64,000 nt of DNA from Streptomyces sp. NBC_01235 (GTDB taxonomy: Bacteria; Actinomycetota; Actinomycetes; Streptomycetales; Streptomycetaceae). A program made the translations under genes and the position numbers. Location: positions 1,984,001 through 2,048,000 of the forward strand of contig NZ_CP108513.1 of the NCBI RefSeq assembly GCF_035989285.1. The letters are read 5' to 3'. Shown here in pieces: positions 40,565-49,912 of the stretch (positions within the stretch are counted from its first letter, which is position 1; every line of letters begins with the position of its first letter). The notes beneath the pieces are model-generated. The model was given only the letters and a program-made list of their open reading frames with translations, was not told where the DNA came from and searched no databases.

Positions 40565-42748
40565 TCATTGCTTGCGGAACCACACGCCGCCCAGCGGCGG
40601 CAGGACCACGCTCGCGCCGGCCGGCAGGCCCTGGAGGGTTTCGGGAACGGCGTGGATGCGCCCGGGGTTGGTGACCCCGGAGCCGCCGTACTGCGCCGCG
40701 TCCGTGTTGAGGACCTCGGTCCAGTGGCCCGCCTCGGGCAGCGCCAGGCGGAAGTCGCGGCGCACCGTGGGCTGGAAGTGGAAGACGCACACCAGTGACT
40801 CGCCGCCCTCGCCGTGCCGCACGAAGGAGTACACGTTGTCCTCGGCGGCGTCCGCGTCGATCCAGCGAAAGCCCTCCGGCCGGGTGTCCAGGCTCCACAG
40901 TGCCGGGTCGTCGAGGTAGTGGCGGTTGAGGTCGCGCACCAGGTCGCGGACGGCGGTGTGCGAGCCGTGCCGGAGGATGGACCAGTCCGGGCCGCGGTCG
41001 TGGGACCATTCGGTGTCCTGGGCGAACTCCTGCCCCATGAAGAGGAGTTGCTTGCCGGGGAAGGCCCACATGAAGGCGAGGAAGGTGCGCAGGTTGGCCA
41101 GCTGCTGCCAGCGGTCGCCGGGCATCTTCGTCAGCAGCGACCCCTTGCCGTGCACCACTTCGTCATGGCTGATCGGCAGGGTGTATTTCTCCGCGTACGC
41201 GTACACCACCGGGAACGTCATGGAGTGGTGGTGGTACTGCCGGTGCACCGGGTCCTCGGCCATGTACGACAGCGAGTCGTGCATCCAGCCCATGTTCCAC
41301 TTCAGGGCGAAGCCGAGCCCTGCGTGGTCGGTGCGCCGGGTGACGCCGTCCCAGGCCGTGGACTCCTCCGCAATGGTCAGCGCTCCGGGGCAGCGCCGGG
41401 GCACCGTGGCGTTCATCTCCTGGAGGAACTCCACCGCTTCCAGGTTCTCGCGGCCGCCGTACACGTTCGGCAGCCAGGTGCCGTCGGGGCGCGAGTAGTC
41501 GAGGTAGAGCATGGAGGCGACGGCGTCGACGCGCAGGCCGTCGATGTGGAACTCCTCGCACCAGTACACCGCGTTGGCGACGAGGAAGTTGCGCACCTCG
41601 TTGCGTCCGTAGTCGAAGACGAGCGTCCCCCAGTCGGGGTGCTCGCCGCGGCGCGGGTCCGGGTGTTCGTACAGCGCCGTCCCGTCGAAGCGGGCCAGGG
41701 CCCAGTCGTCCCTGGGGAAGTGGGCGGGGACCCAGTCCACGATGACGCCGATGCCCGCCCGGTGCAGCGCGTCGATGAGGGCCCGGAAGTCGTCGGGGCT
41801 GCCCAGGCCGGCCGCCGGGGCATAGTACGAGGTGACCTGGTAGCCCCAGGAGCCGCCGAACGGATGCTCCGCCACCGGCATGAACTCGACGTGCGTGAAG
41901 CCCAACGCCTTGACGTAGGCGGGCAGTTCGGTCGCGAGCTCGCGGTAGCCGAGGCCCGGCCGCCACGACCCCAGGTGCACCTCGTAGACGCTCATCGCGG
42001 CCCGGTCCACGGTGCGTTCGGCGCGCCCGGCCAGCCAGGCGTCGTCGCTCCAGGTGTGGCGGGAGCAAAAGACGATGGAGGCCGTGCCCGGTGCCGCCTG
42101 TGCCGAGGTGGCGAGGGGGTCCGCCTTCTGGATCCAGCGGCCGTCCGGGGTGAGGATCTCGTACTTGTAGCGGCAGCCCTCGCCGACGCCGGGGACGAAC
42201 AGTTCCCACACTCCGCCGGCGCCGAGCGAGCGCATCGGGTGTGCTCTGCCGTCCCAGTGGTTGAAGTCGCCGACCAGGCGCACGGCACGGGCATTCGGCG
42301 CCCACACCGCGAACGCCGTACCGGCCACCGTGCCCCAACCGCACTCGTGCTCGCGCACCCGGGCCCCGAGCACCTGCCACAGCTGCTCGTGCCGGCCCTC
42401 GCGGATCAGGTGCAGGTCGAGTTCGCCGAGGGTGGGCAGGAAGCGGTAGGGATCGTCGTAGGCGTACACGTGGGTGCCGTAGTGGACGCGCACCCGGTAA
42501 TCGGGCACGACCGTGCCCGGCAGCCGGCCTGCGAACACCCCCTCGCCCTGGTGCGCGAGTTCCGCCAGCGGCTCGCCCGACGGCGTGGTCAGCCACACCT
42601 CGTCGGCGAGCGGCCGCAGCACCCGCACGGTCACGCCCTGGGCGGCCGGGTGCGGGCCGAGCAGCGCGTGCGGATCGCTGAGGTCTCCCGTGGTGAGCCG
42701 CTCGAGGTGGGTGGCGGCCAGGGCCGTTGGGCGCTGTGCGGTGGTCAC
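40565..42748 (-). CDS. glgB: Glycogen branching enzyme GlgB
   Basis: 727 residues, GH13. An N-terminal CBM48-type domain (residues 20-220) precedes the barrel. Catalytic nucleophile in HIDGLRVDAVASMLYLDY, acid/base Glu in ALTIAEESTAW, and transition-state Asp in PISHDEVVHGKGSL. It cuts alpha-1,4 chains and makes alpha-1,6 branches. Its GTG start overlaps the end of glgE (GTGA), so the two are translationally coupled; GlgE elongates and GlgB branches the same glucan. The much longer open frame reaching back into glgE is not used. Confidence 0.93.
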   Translation of the reverse strand: MTTAQRPTALAATHLERLTTGDLSDPHALLGPHPAAQGVTVRVLRPLADEVWLTTPSGEPLAELAHQGEGVFAGRLPGTVVPDYRVRVHYGTHVYAYDDPYRFLPTLGELDLHLIREGRHEQLWQVLGARVREHECGWGTVAGTAFAVWAPNARAVRLVGDFNHWDGRAHPMRSLGAGGVWELFVPGVGEGCRYKYEILTPDGRWIQKADPLATSAQAAPGTASIVFCSRHTWSDDAWLAGRAERTVDRAAMSVYEVHLGSWRPGLGYRELATELPAYVKALGFTHVEFMPVAEHPFGGSWGYQVTSYYAPAAGLGSPDDFRALIDALHRAGIGVIVDWVPAHFPRDDWALARFDGTALYEHPDPRRGEHPDWGTLVFDYGRNEVRNFLVANAVYWCEEFHIDGLRVDAVASMLYLDYSRPDGTWLPNVYGGRENLEAVEFLQEMNATVPRRCPGALTIAEESTAWDGVTRRTDHAGLGFALKWNMGWMHDSLSYMAEDPVHRQYHHHSMTFPVVYAYAEKYTLPISHDEVVHGKGSLLTKMPGDRWQQLANLRTFLAFMWAFPGKQLLFMGQEFAQDTEWSHDRGPDWSILRHGSHTAVRDLVRDLNRHYLDDPALWSLDTRPEGFRWIDADAAEDNVYSFVRHGEGGESLVCVFHFQPTVRRDFRLALPEAGHWTEVLNTDAAQYGGSGVTNPGRIHAVPETLQGLPAGASVVLPPLGGVWFRKQ

Positions 42749-44808
42749 GACTGCGAAGTCCCGTCCGTGAGTATGTGGGCCACTCGATGCCGGGGGTCGA
42801 GGCGTACGTAGTTGTCGCGGCCCCAGCGGTAGTTCTCGCCCGACAGGGCGTCGCGCACCGCGAAGGTCTCGGAGCGCTCCAGGCCGAGTGCGGGCAGGTC
42901 GAGGGTGACCGTCGCCTCGCGCGTCTCGCGCGGGTCGAGGTTGAGCACCACGACAACCCAGTCGTCCCCCTCGCCCCCGCAGGCGCGCTTGGAGAAGCAG
43001 ATCATCGCGTCGTTGTCGGTGCGGTGGAAGCGGAGGTTGCGCAGCTGGTGCAGGGCCGGGTGGGCCCGCCGGATGTCGTTGAGCGCACGGATCAGCGGGG
43101 CCAGGGAGTCGCCCGCAGTCTGAGCACCCGCCCAGTCGCGGGGGCGCAGCTGGTACTTCTCGGAGTCCAGGTACTCCTCGCTGCCTGGCCCCATGGGCAC
43201 GTTCTCGTACAGCTCGTACCCGGCGTACACGCCCCAGGTGGGTCCTGCCGTCGCGGCGAGCACCGCGCGGGCCGCGAAGGCCGCCCTGCCGCCGTACTGG
43301 AGGTAGGCGTTGAGGATGTCGGGGGTGTTCACGAAGAGGTTGGGCCGCAGGTAGGCCGCGCTCTGTTCGCCGCCGAGGCCGGCCAGTTCGGAGAGGTAAC
43401 TCTCCACCTCTTCCTTGGAGTTGCGCCAGGTGAAGTACGTGTACGACTGGTGGAAGCCCACGCGCGCCAGGGCGTGCAGCATAGCCGGGCGGGTGAACGC
43501 CTCGGCGAGGAAGAGCACATCGGGATCGCTCGCGTGCACCGCGGCGATCAGCCGTTCCCAGAAGGCGACGGGCTTGGTGTGCGGGTTGTCGACTCGGAAG
43601 ATCCGGACGCCGTGGTCCATCCAGTGCCGCAGTATGCGCAGGCACTCCGTGTGCAGTCCGTCCGGATCGGTGTCGAAGTCGACGGGAAAGATGTCCTGGT
43701 ACCTTTTCGGCGGGTTCTCGGCGAACGCGATCGAGCCGTCGGCGCGGCGTTGGAACCACTCGGGGTGCTCGGCGACCCAGGGATGGTCGGGTGAGCACTG
43801 GAGGGCGAAGTCCAGGGCGACTTCGAGGCCCAGTTCACCGGCGCGCGCCACGAAGTGGTCGAAGTCCTCCTGGGTGCCCAGGTCGGGGTGGATCGCGTCG
43901 TGTCCGCCGTCGGCCGATCCGATCGCCCAGGGTGAGCCGGGATCGTGCGGCCTTGCCTCGAGCGTGTTGCCCGCACCCTTGCGGTGGGTGGTGCCGATCG
44001 GGTGGACCGGGGGCAGATAGACCACGTCGAAGCCCATGTCGGCCACGGCCTCGAGGCGTTTGGCGGCGGTCCGCAGCGTGCCCGGCCGCGGCGGCTCGGC
44101 CACGCCGTCCACCGCGGCGGGGACGACGGCTCCCTCGGAGCGGGGGAAGAACTCGTACCAGGCTCCGTACAGGGCGCGTTCCCGGTCGACCCGCAGCGGC
44201 AGTTCCGGCGAGCGCGTGAGCAGCCTGCGCAGCGGGCGGGCGGTGAGCAGGGTGGCCACGGGAGCCGCGGTGACGGCGGCGAGCCGCTCCTCGGCGTCGA
44301 GGCGCCCGTCCCGCAGCCGCCCGGCCACGTCGGTGAGCCGCGCCGCCTCGTCGGCCGGGGCCGTGCCGGCCACCTCTTCGAGGAGCAACGCGCCTTCCTC
44401 CAGGACCAGTTCGGTGTCGATCCCGGCGGGCACCTTGATCTCGGCGGCGTGCCGCCAGGTCGCCCAGGGGTCGGTCCACGCCTCCACCCGGTAGGTCCAG
44501 TCGCCTTCCTCTGCGGCGGTGACCCACGCGGTGTAGCGGTCGGTGCCGGGGGCCACGAGGCGCATCGGGATCCAGTCGCCCGCACGGCCGTCGGGGTCGG
44601 TGAGCACGACGCCGGCGCCGACCGCGTCGTGCCCTTCCCTGAAGACGGTGGCCGAGACGGCGAACTCTTCGCCGGGTACGGCGCGGGCGGGGGTGCGGCC
44701 GCCGGCGCCGTCGTCGATCTGTGGCGCCACGTCCGCGATGGGGATGCGGCCCACACGTGCTTCGGCGGTCGGGCGCGTCGCGTCGCGCTGCATGGGCTTG
44801 CCCTCCAT
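42745..44808 (-). CDS. glgE: GlgE, alpha-1,4-glucan:maltose-1-phosphate maltosyltransferase
   Basis: 687 residues, GH13_3. It adds maltose units from maltose 1-phosphate to alpha-1,4-glucan. The nucleophile is the Asp in VRIFRVDNPHTKPVAFWE, the acid/base Glu is in DVLFLAEAFTRP, and the third Asp is in LFVNTPDILNAYLQ. The N-terminal region (residues 1-110) is the dimer-forming beta domain. AGGAGG is ten bases upstream of the ATG. Directly followed by glgB. Streptomyces often have two glgE loci; the usual partner treS is missing here, although a maltokinase is present in the array. Confidence 0.95.
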   Translation of the reverse strand: MEGKPMQRDATRPTAEARVGRIPIADVAPQIDDGAGGRTPARAVPGEEFAVSATVFREGHDAVGAGVVLTDPDGRAGDWIPMRLVAPGTDRYTAWVTAAEEGDWTYRVEAWTDPWATWRHAAEIKVPAGIDTELVLEEGALLLEEVAGTAPADEAARLTDVAGRLRDGRLDAEERLAAVTAAPVATLLTARPLRRLLTRSPELPLRVDRERALYGAWYEFFPRSEGAVVPAAVDGVAEPPRPGTLRTAAKRLEAVADMGFDVVYLPPVHPIGTTHRKGAGNTLEARPHDPGSPWAIGSADGGHDAIHPDLGTQEDFDHFVARAGELGLEVALDFALQCSPDHPWVAEHPEWFQRRADGSIAFAENPPKRYQDIFPVDFDTDPDGLHTECLRILRHWMDHGVRIFRVDNPHTKPVAFWERLIAAVHASDPDVLFLAEAFTRPAMLHALARVGFHQSYTYFTWRNSKEEVESYLSELAGLGGEQSAAYLRPNLFVNTPDILNAYLQYGGRAAFAARAVLAATAGPTWGVYAGYELYENVPMGPGSEEYLDSEKYQLRPRDWAGAQTAGDSLAPLIRALNDIRRAHPALHQLRNLRFHRTDNDAMICFSKRACGGEGDDWVVVVLNLDPRETREATVTLDLPALGLERSETFAVRDALSGENYRWGRDNYVRLDPRHRVAHILTDGTSQS

Positions 44809-44861
44809 AGTGCTCGTGCCTCCTGGGTGGTGCGGGCGGCTGTTTCGGTCGGCGAATGCGG

Positions 44862-45629
44862 TCAGCGTCGGATCGCGGTGGTCCCGTTGCTGACCGCGGA
44901 GATGATCCGGCGGTATCCGGACACCAGCGGATGGTGCGGGTACGCCGTGGAGAACACCCGCTCCCCGGCGAGCTGCGCCATTTCGGGCGCGTACGGCAGG
45001 ACCGTGGTGATGCGGGTGTTGTACGCGGTCTCCACCTCACCGAGCAGCCGGTCGCCCACGGCGCCGTCGGGGGCCATGTTCACGGCGATGCTCATGGCGC
45101 CGAACCCGAGCCGGCTCGCCAGGGCCGTGGTCTCCCTGGCGCCGGCGAGGTCCAGGCGGTCGGCCCGGGTCACGACGACGAGCGCGTCCGAACTCGCCAT
45201 CGCGGTCACGGTCTCGTTGTTGAAGCCCGCGTGGGTGTCGAGCAGCAGCACGTCGAGCGCCAGGGTGTCGATGAGCCGGTCGAAGCCCTCGCGCAGCAGG
45301 CCCACGTCGTAGCCGCGGCCCATGATCTCGTTGACCCCCGTGGTCTGGCTCCTGGCCGGGACCAGGAAGAACCCGTCGTGCCCGACGGTCTGGTCGACGG
45401 CGTACGCCGCGTCCTCGATCTCGCAGCGGCCGATGAGGTAGTCGGTGAGCGAGCGCCGCGCGGGGACCGTCACGTCGCCGAACATCACGTCCAGCGCTGG
45501 TGTCTGGATGTCGGTGTCCACCAGAGCGACCCGCAGGCCCGAGGAGGCCAGCAGCAACCCGAGGTTGGCGGCCGTGCTGGATTTGCCGGTGCCCCCTCGG
45601 TAGGAGTGCACCGTGATGATCTGCGACAT
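44862..45629 (-). CDS. MinD/ParA-like P-loop ATPase
   Basis: 255 residues. Deviant Walker A motif HSYRGGTGKSSTAANLGLLL near the start (the signature Lys at residue 10-11 is replaced by RGG, with the P-loop Lys kept), switch I region LVDTDIQTPALDV and switch II LLLDTHAGFNNETV. Such ATPases position cell components, control septation, or act as client-loading factors. No ParB or MinC partner is encoded nearby. Start at the ATG after GGTGGAG. It separates glgE from the phosphatase gene, and its role in an alpha-glucan array is unknown. Confidence 0.87.
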   Translation of the reverse strand: MSQIITVHSYRGGTGKSSTAANLGLLLASSGLRVALVDTDIQTPALDVMFGDVTVPARRSLTDYLIGRCEIEDAAYAVDQTVGHDGFFLVPARSQTTGVNEIMGRGYDVGLLREGFDRLIDTLALDVLLLDTHAGFNNETVTAMASSDALVVVTRADRLDLAGARETTALASRLGFGAMSIAVNMAPDGAVGDRLLGEVETAYNTRITTVLPYAPEMAQLAGERVFSTAYPHHPLVSGYRRIISAVSNGTTAIRR

Positions 45630-45678
45630 GTTCTCCACCTGACGGTCTTCGGGGGTCGGCCCTCCGGCCGGTGAGCGG

Positions 45679-46929
45679 TCAGTCGGCGGTCCCGGCCGGC
45701 GCCTGCCAGTGCACGGCCAGCATGGTGATGTCGTCGGACTGTTCGGCCTGGCCGACGAAGTCGCTCAGTGCGCCGTCCATGTGGTCGAGCAGTTCCTCGC
45801 CGCGCACGGTGGCCTCGGTCAGCTGCTCGACGAGGAGGTCCTCGCCGAAGAAGCGTCCGGTCTCGGAGCGGGCTTCGGTGACCCCGTCGGTGTAGATGAA
45901 CAGGGTGTCCCCGGGGCCGATCTGGGTGTAGCCGAGCGAGAAGGTGCAGTCGGGCATGACGCCCACGACCGGCCCTGTCGGCTGGAGCAGCACCGGTTCG
46001 GCGCCGCTTCCGCTCACGAGGACGGGGGGATTGTGGCCGCCGTTGATGTAGACGAGGTTGCCGGTGACCGGGTCCAGGACGCCGAAGAACATGGTGGCGA
46101 AGTAGCCCTGCTTCATGTGGTTGCGAGTCAGATAGCTGTTGGTGCCCACGACCGCGTTCAGCAGCGGGGTGGCGCCCACGACCGGGATGGCCCGGGTGTG
46201 TTCGGCCCCGCCGGGCTCCTCCCCCATCAGGTCCGCCGCGATGAGGTTCTGCAGGCCGCTCTGTTCCGCGGTGTGCCGCAGCAGCGAGCGGATGAGCGCC
46301 ATGAACAGGGCCGCGCCTACCCCCTTGTCGCACACGTCGGCCACGACGAGGGCGAGGCGGCGCCGGTTGACGAGTTCGAAGACGTCGTAGAAGTCGCCGG
46401 CCACCGTCCGTGCGGGCCGGAAGCGTACCCGGATGTCCCAGCCGTCGGGGCTGGGCAGCGAGTCCGGCAGGAACCCTAGCTGGATCTCCCGGCCTATCTC
46501 CAACTCCCGCTCGTAGCTGAGCAGTTCGGCGTGTGCGGCGACCTCCTCCAGGTTCCGGTTGTGCTCGGCGTGCTGATGGCAGTCGCGCAGCCGCGCCTCC
46601 ACCAGGACGGGGTGGAACGGCGGGAGCAGATAGTCGGAGCCTGCGCGCACATGGCCGTCGAGGAGGTGCAGATCGTGTTCCGCGTACGCCACCACGGTGG
46701 GCTGCTGCCCCTCGTCGGCCAGCCGTCGGGCCACCGACCTGACGGTGTGGGGCGACAGCGTCGCGTTGGCGAGCAGTGCGGTCACCGCCGGCATCCGGCC
46801 GCGCGACGCCGCCAGCACGTCGCCCGGTGTGCAGGTGTGCGCCTCGGCGCCCACGGCGTCCAGCGCCTTGGCCAACCCCGCTGGGACGTCCCGCCGTTCA
46901 TCCAGTATCAGGACTCTCGTCTGCGCCAT
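45679..46929 (-). CDS. PP2C/SpoIIE phosphatase with pseudo-receiver domain
   Basis: 416 residues. The N-terminal 120 residues fold like a response-regulator receiver (VLILDERRDVPAGLAKALDA) but the expected phospho-Asp on strand 3 is missing (TALLANATLSP). After a helical linker (residues 120-170) comes an RsbU/SpoIIE PP2C domain with VAGDFYDVFELVNRRRLALV, VADVCDKGVGAALFMALIRS and the C-terminal DDITMLAVHW. It should dephosphorylate a STAS protein and thereby release the RsbW-like kinase's partner. It lies next to the kinase gene (11-bp gap). Confidence 0.9.
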   Translation of the reverse strand: MAQTRVLILDERRDVPAGLAKALDAVGAEAHTCTPGDVLAASRGRMPAVTALLANATLSPHTVRSVARRLADEGQQPTVVAYAEHDLHLLDGHVRAGSDYLLPPFHPVLVEARLRDCHQHAEHNRNLEEVAAHAELLSYERELEIGREIQLGFLPDSLPSPDGWDIRVRFRPARTVAGDFYDVFELVNRRRLALVVADVCDKGVGAALFMALIRSLLRHTAEQSGLQNLIAADLMGEEPGGAEHTRAIPVVGATPLLNAVVGTNSYLTRNHMKQGYFATMFFGVLDPVTGNLVYINGGHNPPVLVSGSGAEPVLLQPTGPVVGVMPDCTFSLGYTQIGPGDTLFIYTDGVTEARSETGRFFGEDLLVEQLTEATVRGEELLDHMDGALSDFVGQAEQSDDITMLAVHWQAPAGTAD

Positions 46930-46940
46930 CTCCGCCTCGT

Positions 46941-47429
46941 CTACTGAACTGTCGGCCGGCGCATCACGAGGGTGCTCACATTGCGCCCCGCGACGAGCTC
47001 GTACTCGAAGGTGTCCACCGCTGTGAACGCCAGGAAGACTCCCAGGCCGCCGATCTCCCGCTCCGCGAGCGGCACGTCGAGCGCGGGTGCCCGCATGCCC
47101 TGCCGCGGGTCGAACGCCGGGGCGTCGTCCTGGAAGCGGACCCAGACGTCGCCCGGGTCGATCCCGCCGTCCACGGTGATCTCGCCGGGTTCGCCGCGGT
47201 ATCCGTGCAGGACGATGTTGGTGGCCAGTTCGTCGGCGGCGAGGCGCAGCCGGTACAGCGAACTCTCCGGAAGGCGGGCCTGCTTGCCGAGGCCCAGAAC
47301 GAAGTCGGACACCGGCTCGAGCGAATCGATCGTCGCGGGAACACGGAGTGCGTTCGCCCTGCCGCACCCGGGCGCCTGCGCGACGCCCGCTGCCTTGGTG
47401 GCCCCTGCGGCCTCGAAGTCGAACGTCAT
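46941..47429 (-). CDS. RsbW-like anti-sigma kinase (HATPase_c_2)
   Basis: 162 residues. GHKL ATPase fold: N-box in RLRLAADELATNIVLHGY, then WVRFQDDAPAFDPRQG and GGLGVFLAFTAVDTFEY. RsbW-type proteins bind a sigma factor or another client and phosphorylate a STAS antagonist on Ser. Here no sigma factor gene is nearby, so the client is not known. The start has AAGGGA upstream. Gene order STAS-kinase-phosphatase is that of a complete partner-switch module. Confidence 0.9.
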   Translation of the reverse strand: MTFDFEAAGATKAAGVAQAPGCGRANALRVPATIDSLEPVSDFVLGLGKQARLPESSLYRLRLAADELATNIVLHGYRGEPGEITVDGGIDPGDVWVRFQDDAPAFDPRQGMRAPALDVPLAEREIGGLGVFLAFTAVDTFEYELVAGRNVSTLVMRRPTVQ

Positions 47430-47443
47430 CTCGGTGCGTCCCT

Positions 47444-47755
47444 TCAGGCGTCCACGAGATCGATGCTGTGGTCGAATCCGGCGAGCCGGATGGTCCGGGC
47501 CACCGGCTCGGACGCGCCCACGACGGCGATGCGCACCTCGTCGCCCATCTTCTGGCGGGCGACGACCAGGGAGCGCAGGCCGGCGCTGGAGAGGTAGCCG
47601 AGCTGCTCGGCGCGGATGACCAGTTCGACGGCGCCGGCGCCGGCCGCCTGGCTGACGGTGTCGTGGAACTCCCCTGCCGTCGAGGCGTCCAGCTCCCCCG
47701 AGAGTTCGATGGTGGCGACCTTGTCGTTGATCCTCAGCCGCACGTCGAAAGCCAC
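47444..47755 (-). CDS. STAS-domain anti-sigma factor antagonist
   Basis: 103 residues, a single STAS domain. The phosphorylatable Ser is in LGYLSSAGLRSLVVARQK; the opening (DKVATIELSGELDASTAGEF) is typical of RsbV/SpoIIAA-like proteins. It probably cycles between phosphorylation by the RsbW-like kinase and dephosphorylation by the PP2C protein. GTG start after AAGGAG. It lies between glgX and the kinase gene. Confidence 0.9.
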   Translation of the reverse strand: MAFDVRLRINDKVATIELSGELDASTAGEFHDTVSQAAGAGAVELVIRAEQLGYLSSAGLRSLVVARQKMGDEVRIAVVGASEPVARTIRLAGFDHSIDLVDA

Positions 47756-47773
47756 GATGGTTCTCCTTCTGGG

Positions 47774-49912
47774 TCAGGCGGTCGTCGGATGGGCCGCGCG
47801 TCCCACGAGGACGACCGCGGAGTGGGCTCCCAGGTGGAAACGCCCGGGGTGCTTCAGCTCCGGTTCGCCGCCGACGGGATGGACGGCGGTGCCGGTGTCG
47901 GCGAAGAGGTGCCAGCGCTGCCCGTCGGGCAGGGCGGGCAGCTCCAGGTCGTGCGCCTCCCAGTGCGCGTTCACGGCGACGTACACGTGGTCGTCGGCCA
48001 CGGTGCCGCCCTTGGCGTGCCGGCCGCACCGCATCATCGCGAGCACCCGGCCGTGGTCGGCCCAGTCCGGCGCCCAGGCTCCGACGCCGTGCCAGCTGAC
48101 ATCGGGGTAGCCGCTGCCGACCCGGTCCGTGCCGGTGGGGTGGTCGCTGGTGCGCAGGACCGGGTGGGCGTGCCGGAAGGCGATCAACTTCCTGCTGAAA
48201 TCCAGGAGTTCGGCGTTGGTCTCGACACGTCCCCAGTCGAACCAGGACAGTTCGTTGTCCTGGCAGTAGGTGTTGTTGTTGCCGAGCTGGGTGCGGCCGA
48301 CCTCGTCGCCGGCCAGGATCATCGGAATGCCCTGGCTGGTGAGCAGGATGGTCAGCAGGTTCTTCATCTGCCGCATCCGCAGCTCGCGGACGTGCGCCAA
48401 GGCGCTGGGCCCCTCCTCCCCGCAGTTCCAGCTGTTGTTGTCACTTGCCCCGTCGTTGTTGTTCTCGCCGTTGGCCTCGTTGTGCTTGTCGTTGTACGAG
48501 ACCAGGTCAGCCAGGGTGAATCCGTCGTGGGCGGTGATGAAGTTGACCGACGCGGACGAGGTGCGGCCCTGGTACAGGTCGGGCGAGCCGGCCATCCGGG
48601 TCGCCAGCTCGCCGACGAGGCCCGGCTCGCCCTTGACGAAGCGCCGGACCGTGTCGCGGTACTTGCCGTTCCACTCCGACCAGCGGCCGTAGTTGGGAAA
48701 GTTGCCGACCTGGTAGAGGCCGGCCGCGTCCCAGGCCTCGGCGATCAGCTTCGTGTGCCGCAGGATCGGGTCGTGCGCGAGCTGTTCGAGCAGCGGCGGG
48801 TTGGGCAGCGGGGTGCCGTCCGGGGCCCGGTCGAGGATGGCCGCGAGGTCGAAGCGGAACCCGTCGATGTGGTACTCGGCGACCCAGTGGCGCAGGCAGG
48901 AGAGCACGAAGTCCCGTACCACGGGGTGGTTGCAGTTGACCGTGTTGCCGGTGCCGCTGAAGTTGTAGTACTCGCCGCGCGGCGTGAGCATGTAGTACGT
49001 GGCGTTGTCGAGGCCGCGGAACGAGATGGTCGGGCCCTGCTCGTTCCCCTCGGCCGTGTGGTTGAAGACCACGTCGAGCACGACTTCGATGCCGGCCTTG
49101 TGCAACTCCTTGACCAGCGACTTGAATTCGTCGGCCTGCATGCCGAAGGGGCCGGTGGCGGCGTAGCCCGCCTTGGGGGCGAAGAACGAGACGGTGTTGT
49201 AGCCCCAGTAGTTGTAAAGGCGCTCACCGGTCACCGGATCGGTGCGCGGATTGTCCAGCTCGTCGAACTCGAACACGGGGAGCAGTTCGAGGCAGTTGAC
49301 GCCCAGCTCCCGCAGGTACGGGATCTTCTCCCGCATTCCGGCGTACGTGCCGGGCGCCGACACCTTCGACGAGGGGTGCCGGGTGAAGCCGCGGACGTGC
49401 GTCTCGTAGATCACGAGGTCCTCGGCGGGGATGCGCAGCGGCCGGTCGCCGCCCCAGTCGAAGTCGTCGTTCAGCACCTGCGAGCGGTAGTGGTAGACGT
49501 TGTCCCAGTCGGGCTCGCGGCCCCACACCTCGCGCCCCGAGATCAGCCGTGCGTAGGGGTCGCTGAGCACCTTGACGCCGTCGAAGCGGTCGCCGCGGGC
49601 CGGGTCGAAGGGGCCGTCGGCGCGGAAGCCGTACTCCAGGTTCTCCGCGTCGAGCCCGAAGACCGTCATGGCGTACACGCTGCCGATGCGGAACTCCGGC
49701 GGGAACTCCAGTTCGGCACTGGGCTGGGTGGCGCCGCGCTCGAAGAGCACCAGGCTCATCGAGGTCGCGCCGTCGGAGTAGACCGAGAAGTTGACGCCGC
49801 CGGGCACCGGGGTGGCGCCGTACGGTAAGGGCCGGCCCGCCCTGACCCGGTACGGGCCGATCCGGTGCGTCGGAAAGGCGTCGATGCGCTCCCGGATGTC
49901 CTGGGTGCTCAT
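47774..49912 (-). CDS. glgX: Glycogen debranching enzyme GlgX
   Basis: 712 residues, GH13_11. An N-terminal CBM48-like domain (VRAGRPLPYGATPVPGGVNF) is followed by the barrel: nucleophile in YHIDGFRFDLAAILDR, acid/base in TKLIAEAWDAAGLYQVG, third Asp in VNFITAHDGFTLADLVSYND. It removes short alpha-1,6 branches from phosphorylase-limit glycogen or trims branches. The start overlaps the stop of the second STAS gene by four bases (ATGA), an unusual coupling of a regulator to a metabolic enzyme. Confidence 0.93.
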   Translation of the reverse strand: MSTQDIRERIDAFPTHRIGPYRVRAGRPLPYGATPVPGGVNFSVYSDGATSMSLVLFERGATQPSAELEFPPEFRIGSVYAMTVFGLDAENLEYGFRADGPFDPARGDRFDGVKVLSDPYARLISGREVWGREPDWDNVYHYRSQVLNDDFDWGGDRPLRIPAEDLVIYETHVRGFTRHPSSKVSAPGTYAGMREKIPYLRELGVNCLELLPVFEFDELDNPRTDPVTGERLYNYWGYNTVSFFAPKAGYAATGPFGMQADEFKSLVKELHKAGIEVVLDVVFNHTAEGNEQGPTISFRGLDNATYYMLTPRGEYYNFSGTGNTVNCNHPVVRDFVLSCLRHWVAEYHIDGFRFDLAAILDRAPDGTPLPNPPLLEQLAHDPILRHTKLIAEAWDAAGLYQVGNFPNYGRWSEWNGKYRDTVRRFVKGEPGLVGELATRMAGSPDLYQGRTSSASVNFITAHDGFTLADLVSYNDKHNEANGENNNDGASDNNSWNCGEEGPSALAHVRELRMRQMKNLLTILLTSQGIPMILAGDEVGRTQLGNNNTYCQDNELSWFDWGRVETNAELLDFSRKLIAFRHAHPVLRTSDHPTGTDRVGSGYPDVSWHGVGAWAPDWADHGRVLAMMRCGRHAKGGTVADDHVYVAVNAHWEAHDLELPALPDGQRWHLFADTGTAVHPVGGEPELKHPGRFHLGAHSAVVLVGRAAHPTTA

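Noticed and set aside
40565..43798. A 1077-residue GlgB form
   Set aside because: The additional N-terminal part is an out-of-frame reading of glgE; the GTG at 42748 gives the normal length and a four-base overlap.
47348..49828. An 826-residue plus-strand open frame across the STAS and glgX genes
   Set aside because: It is antisense to glgX and has no family resemblance; long antisense frames are expected in this G+C-rich codon use.
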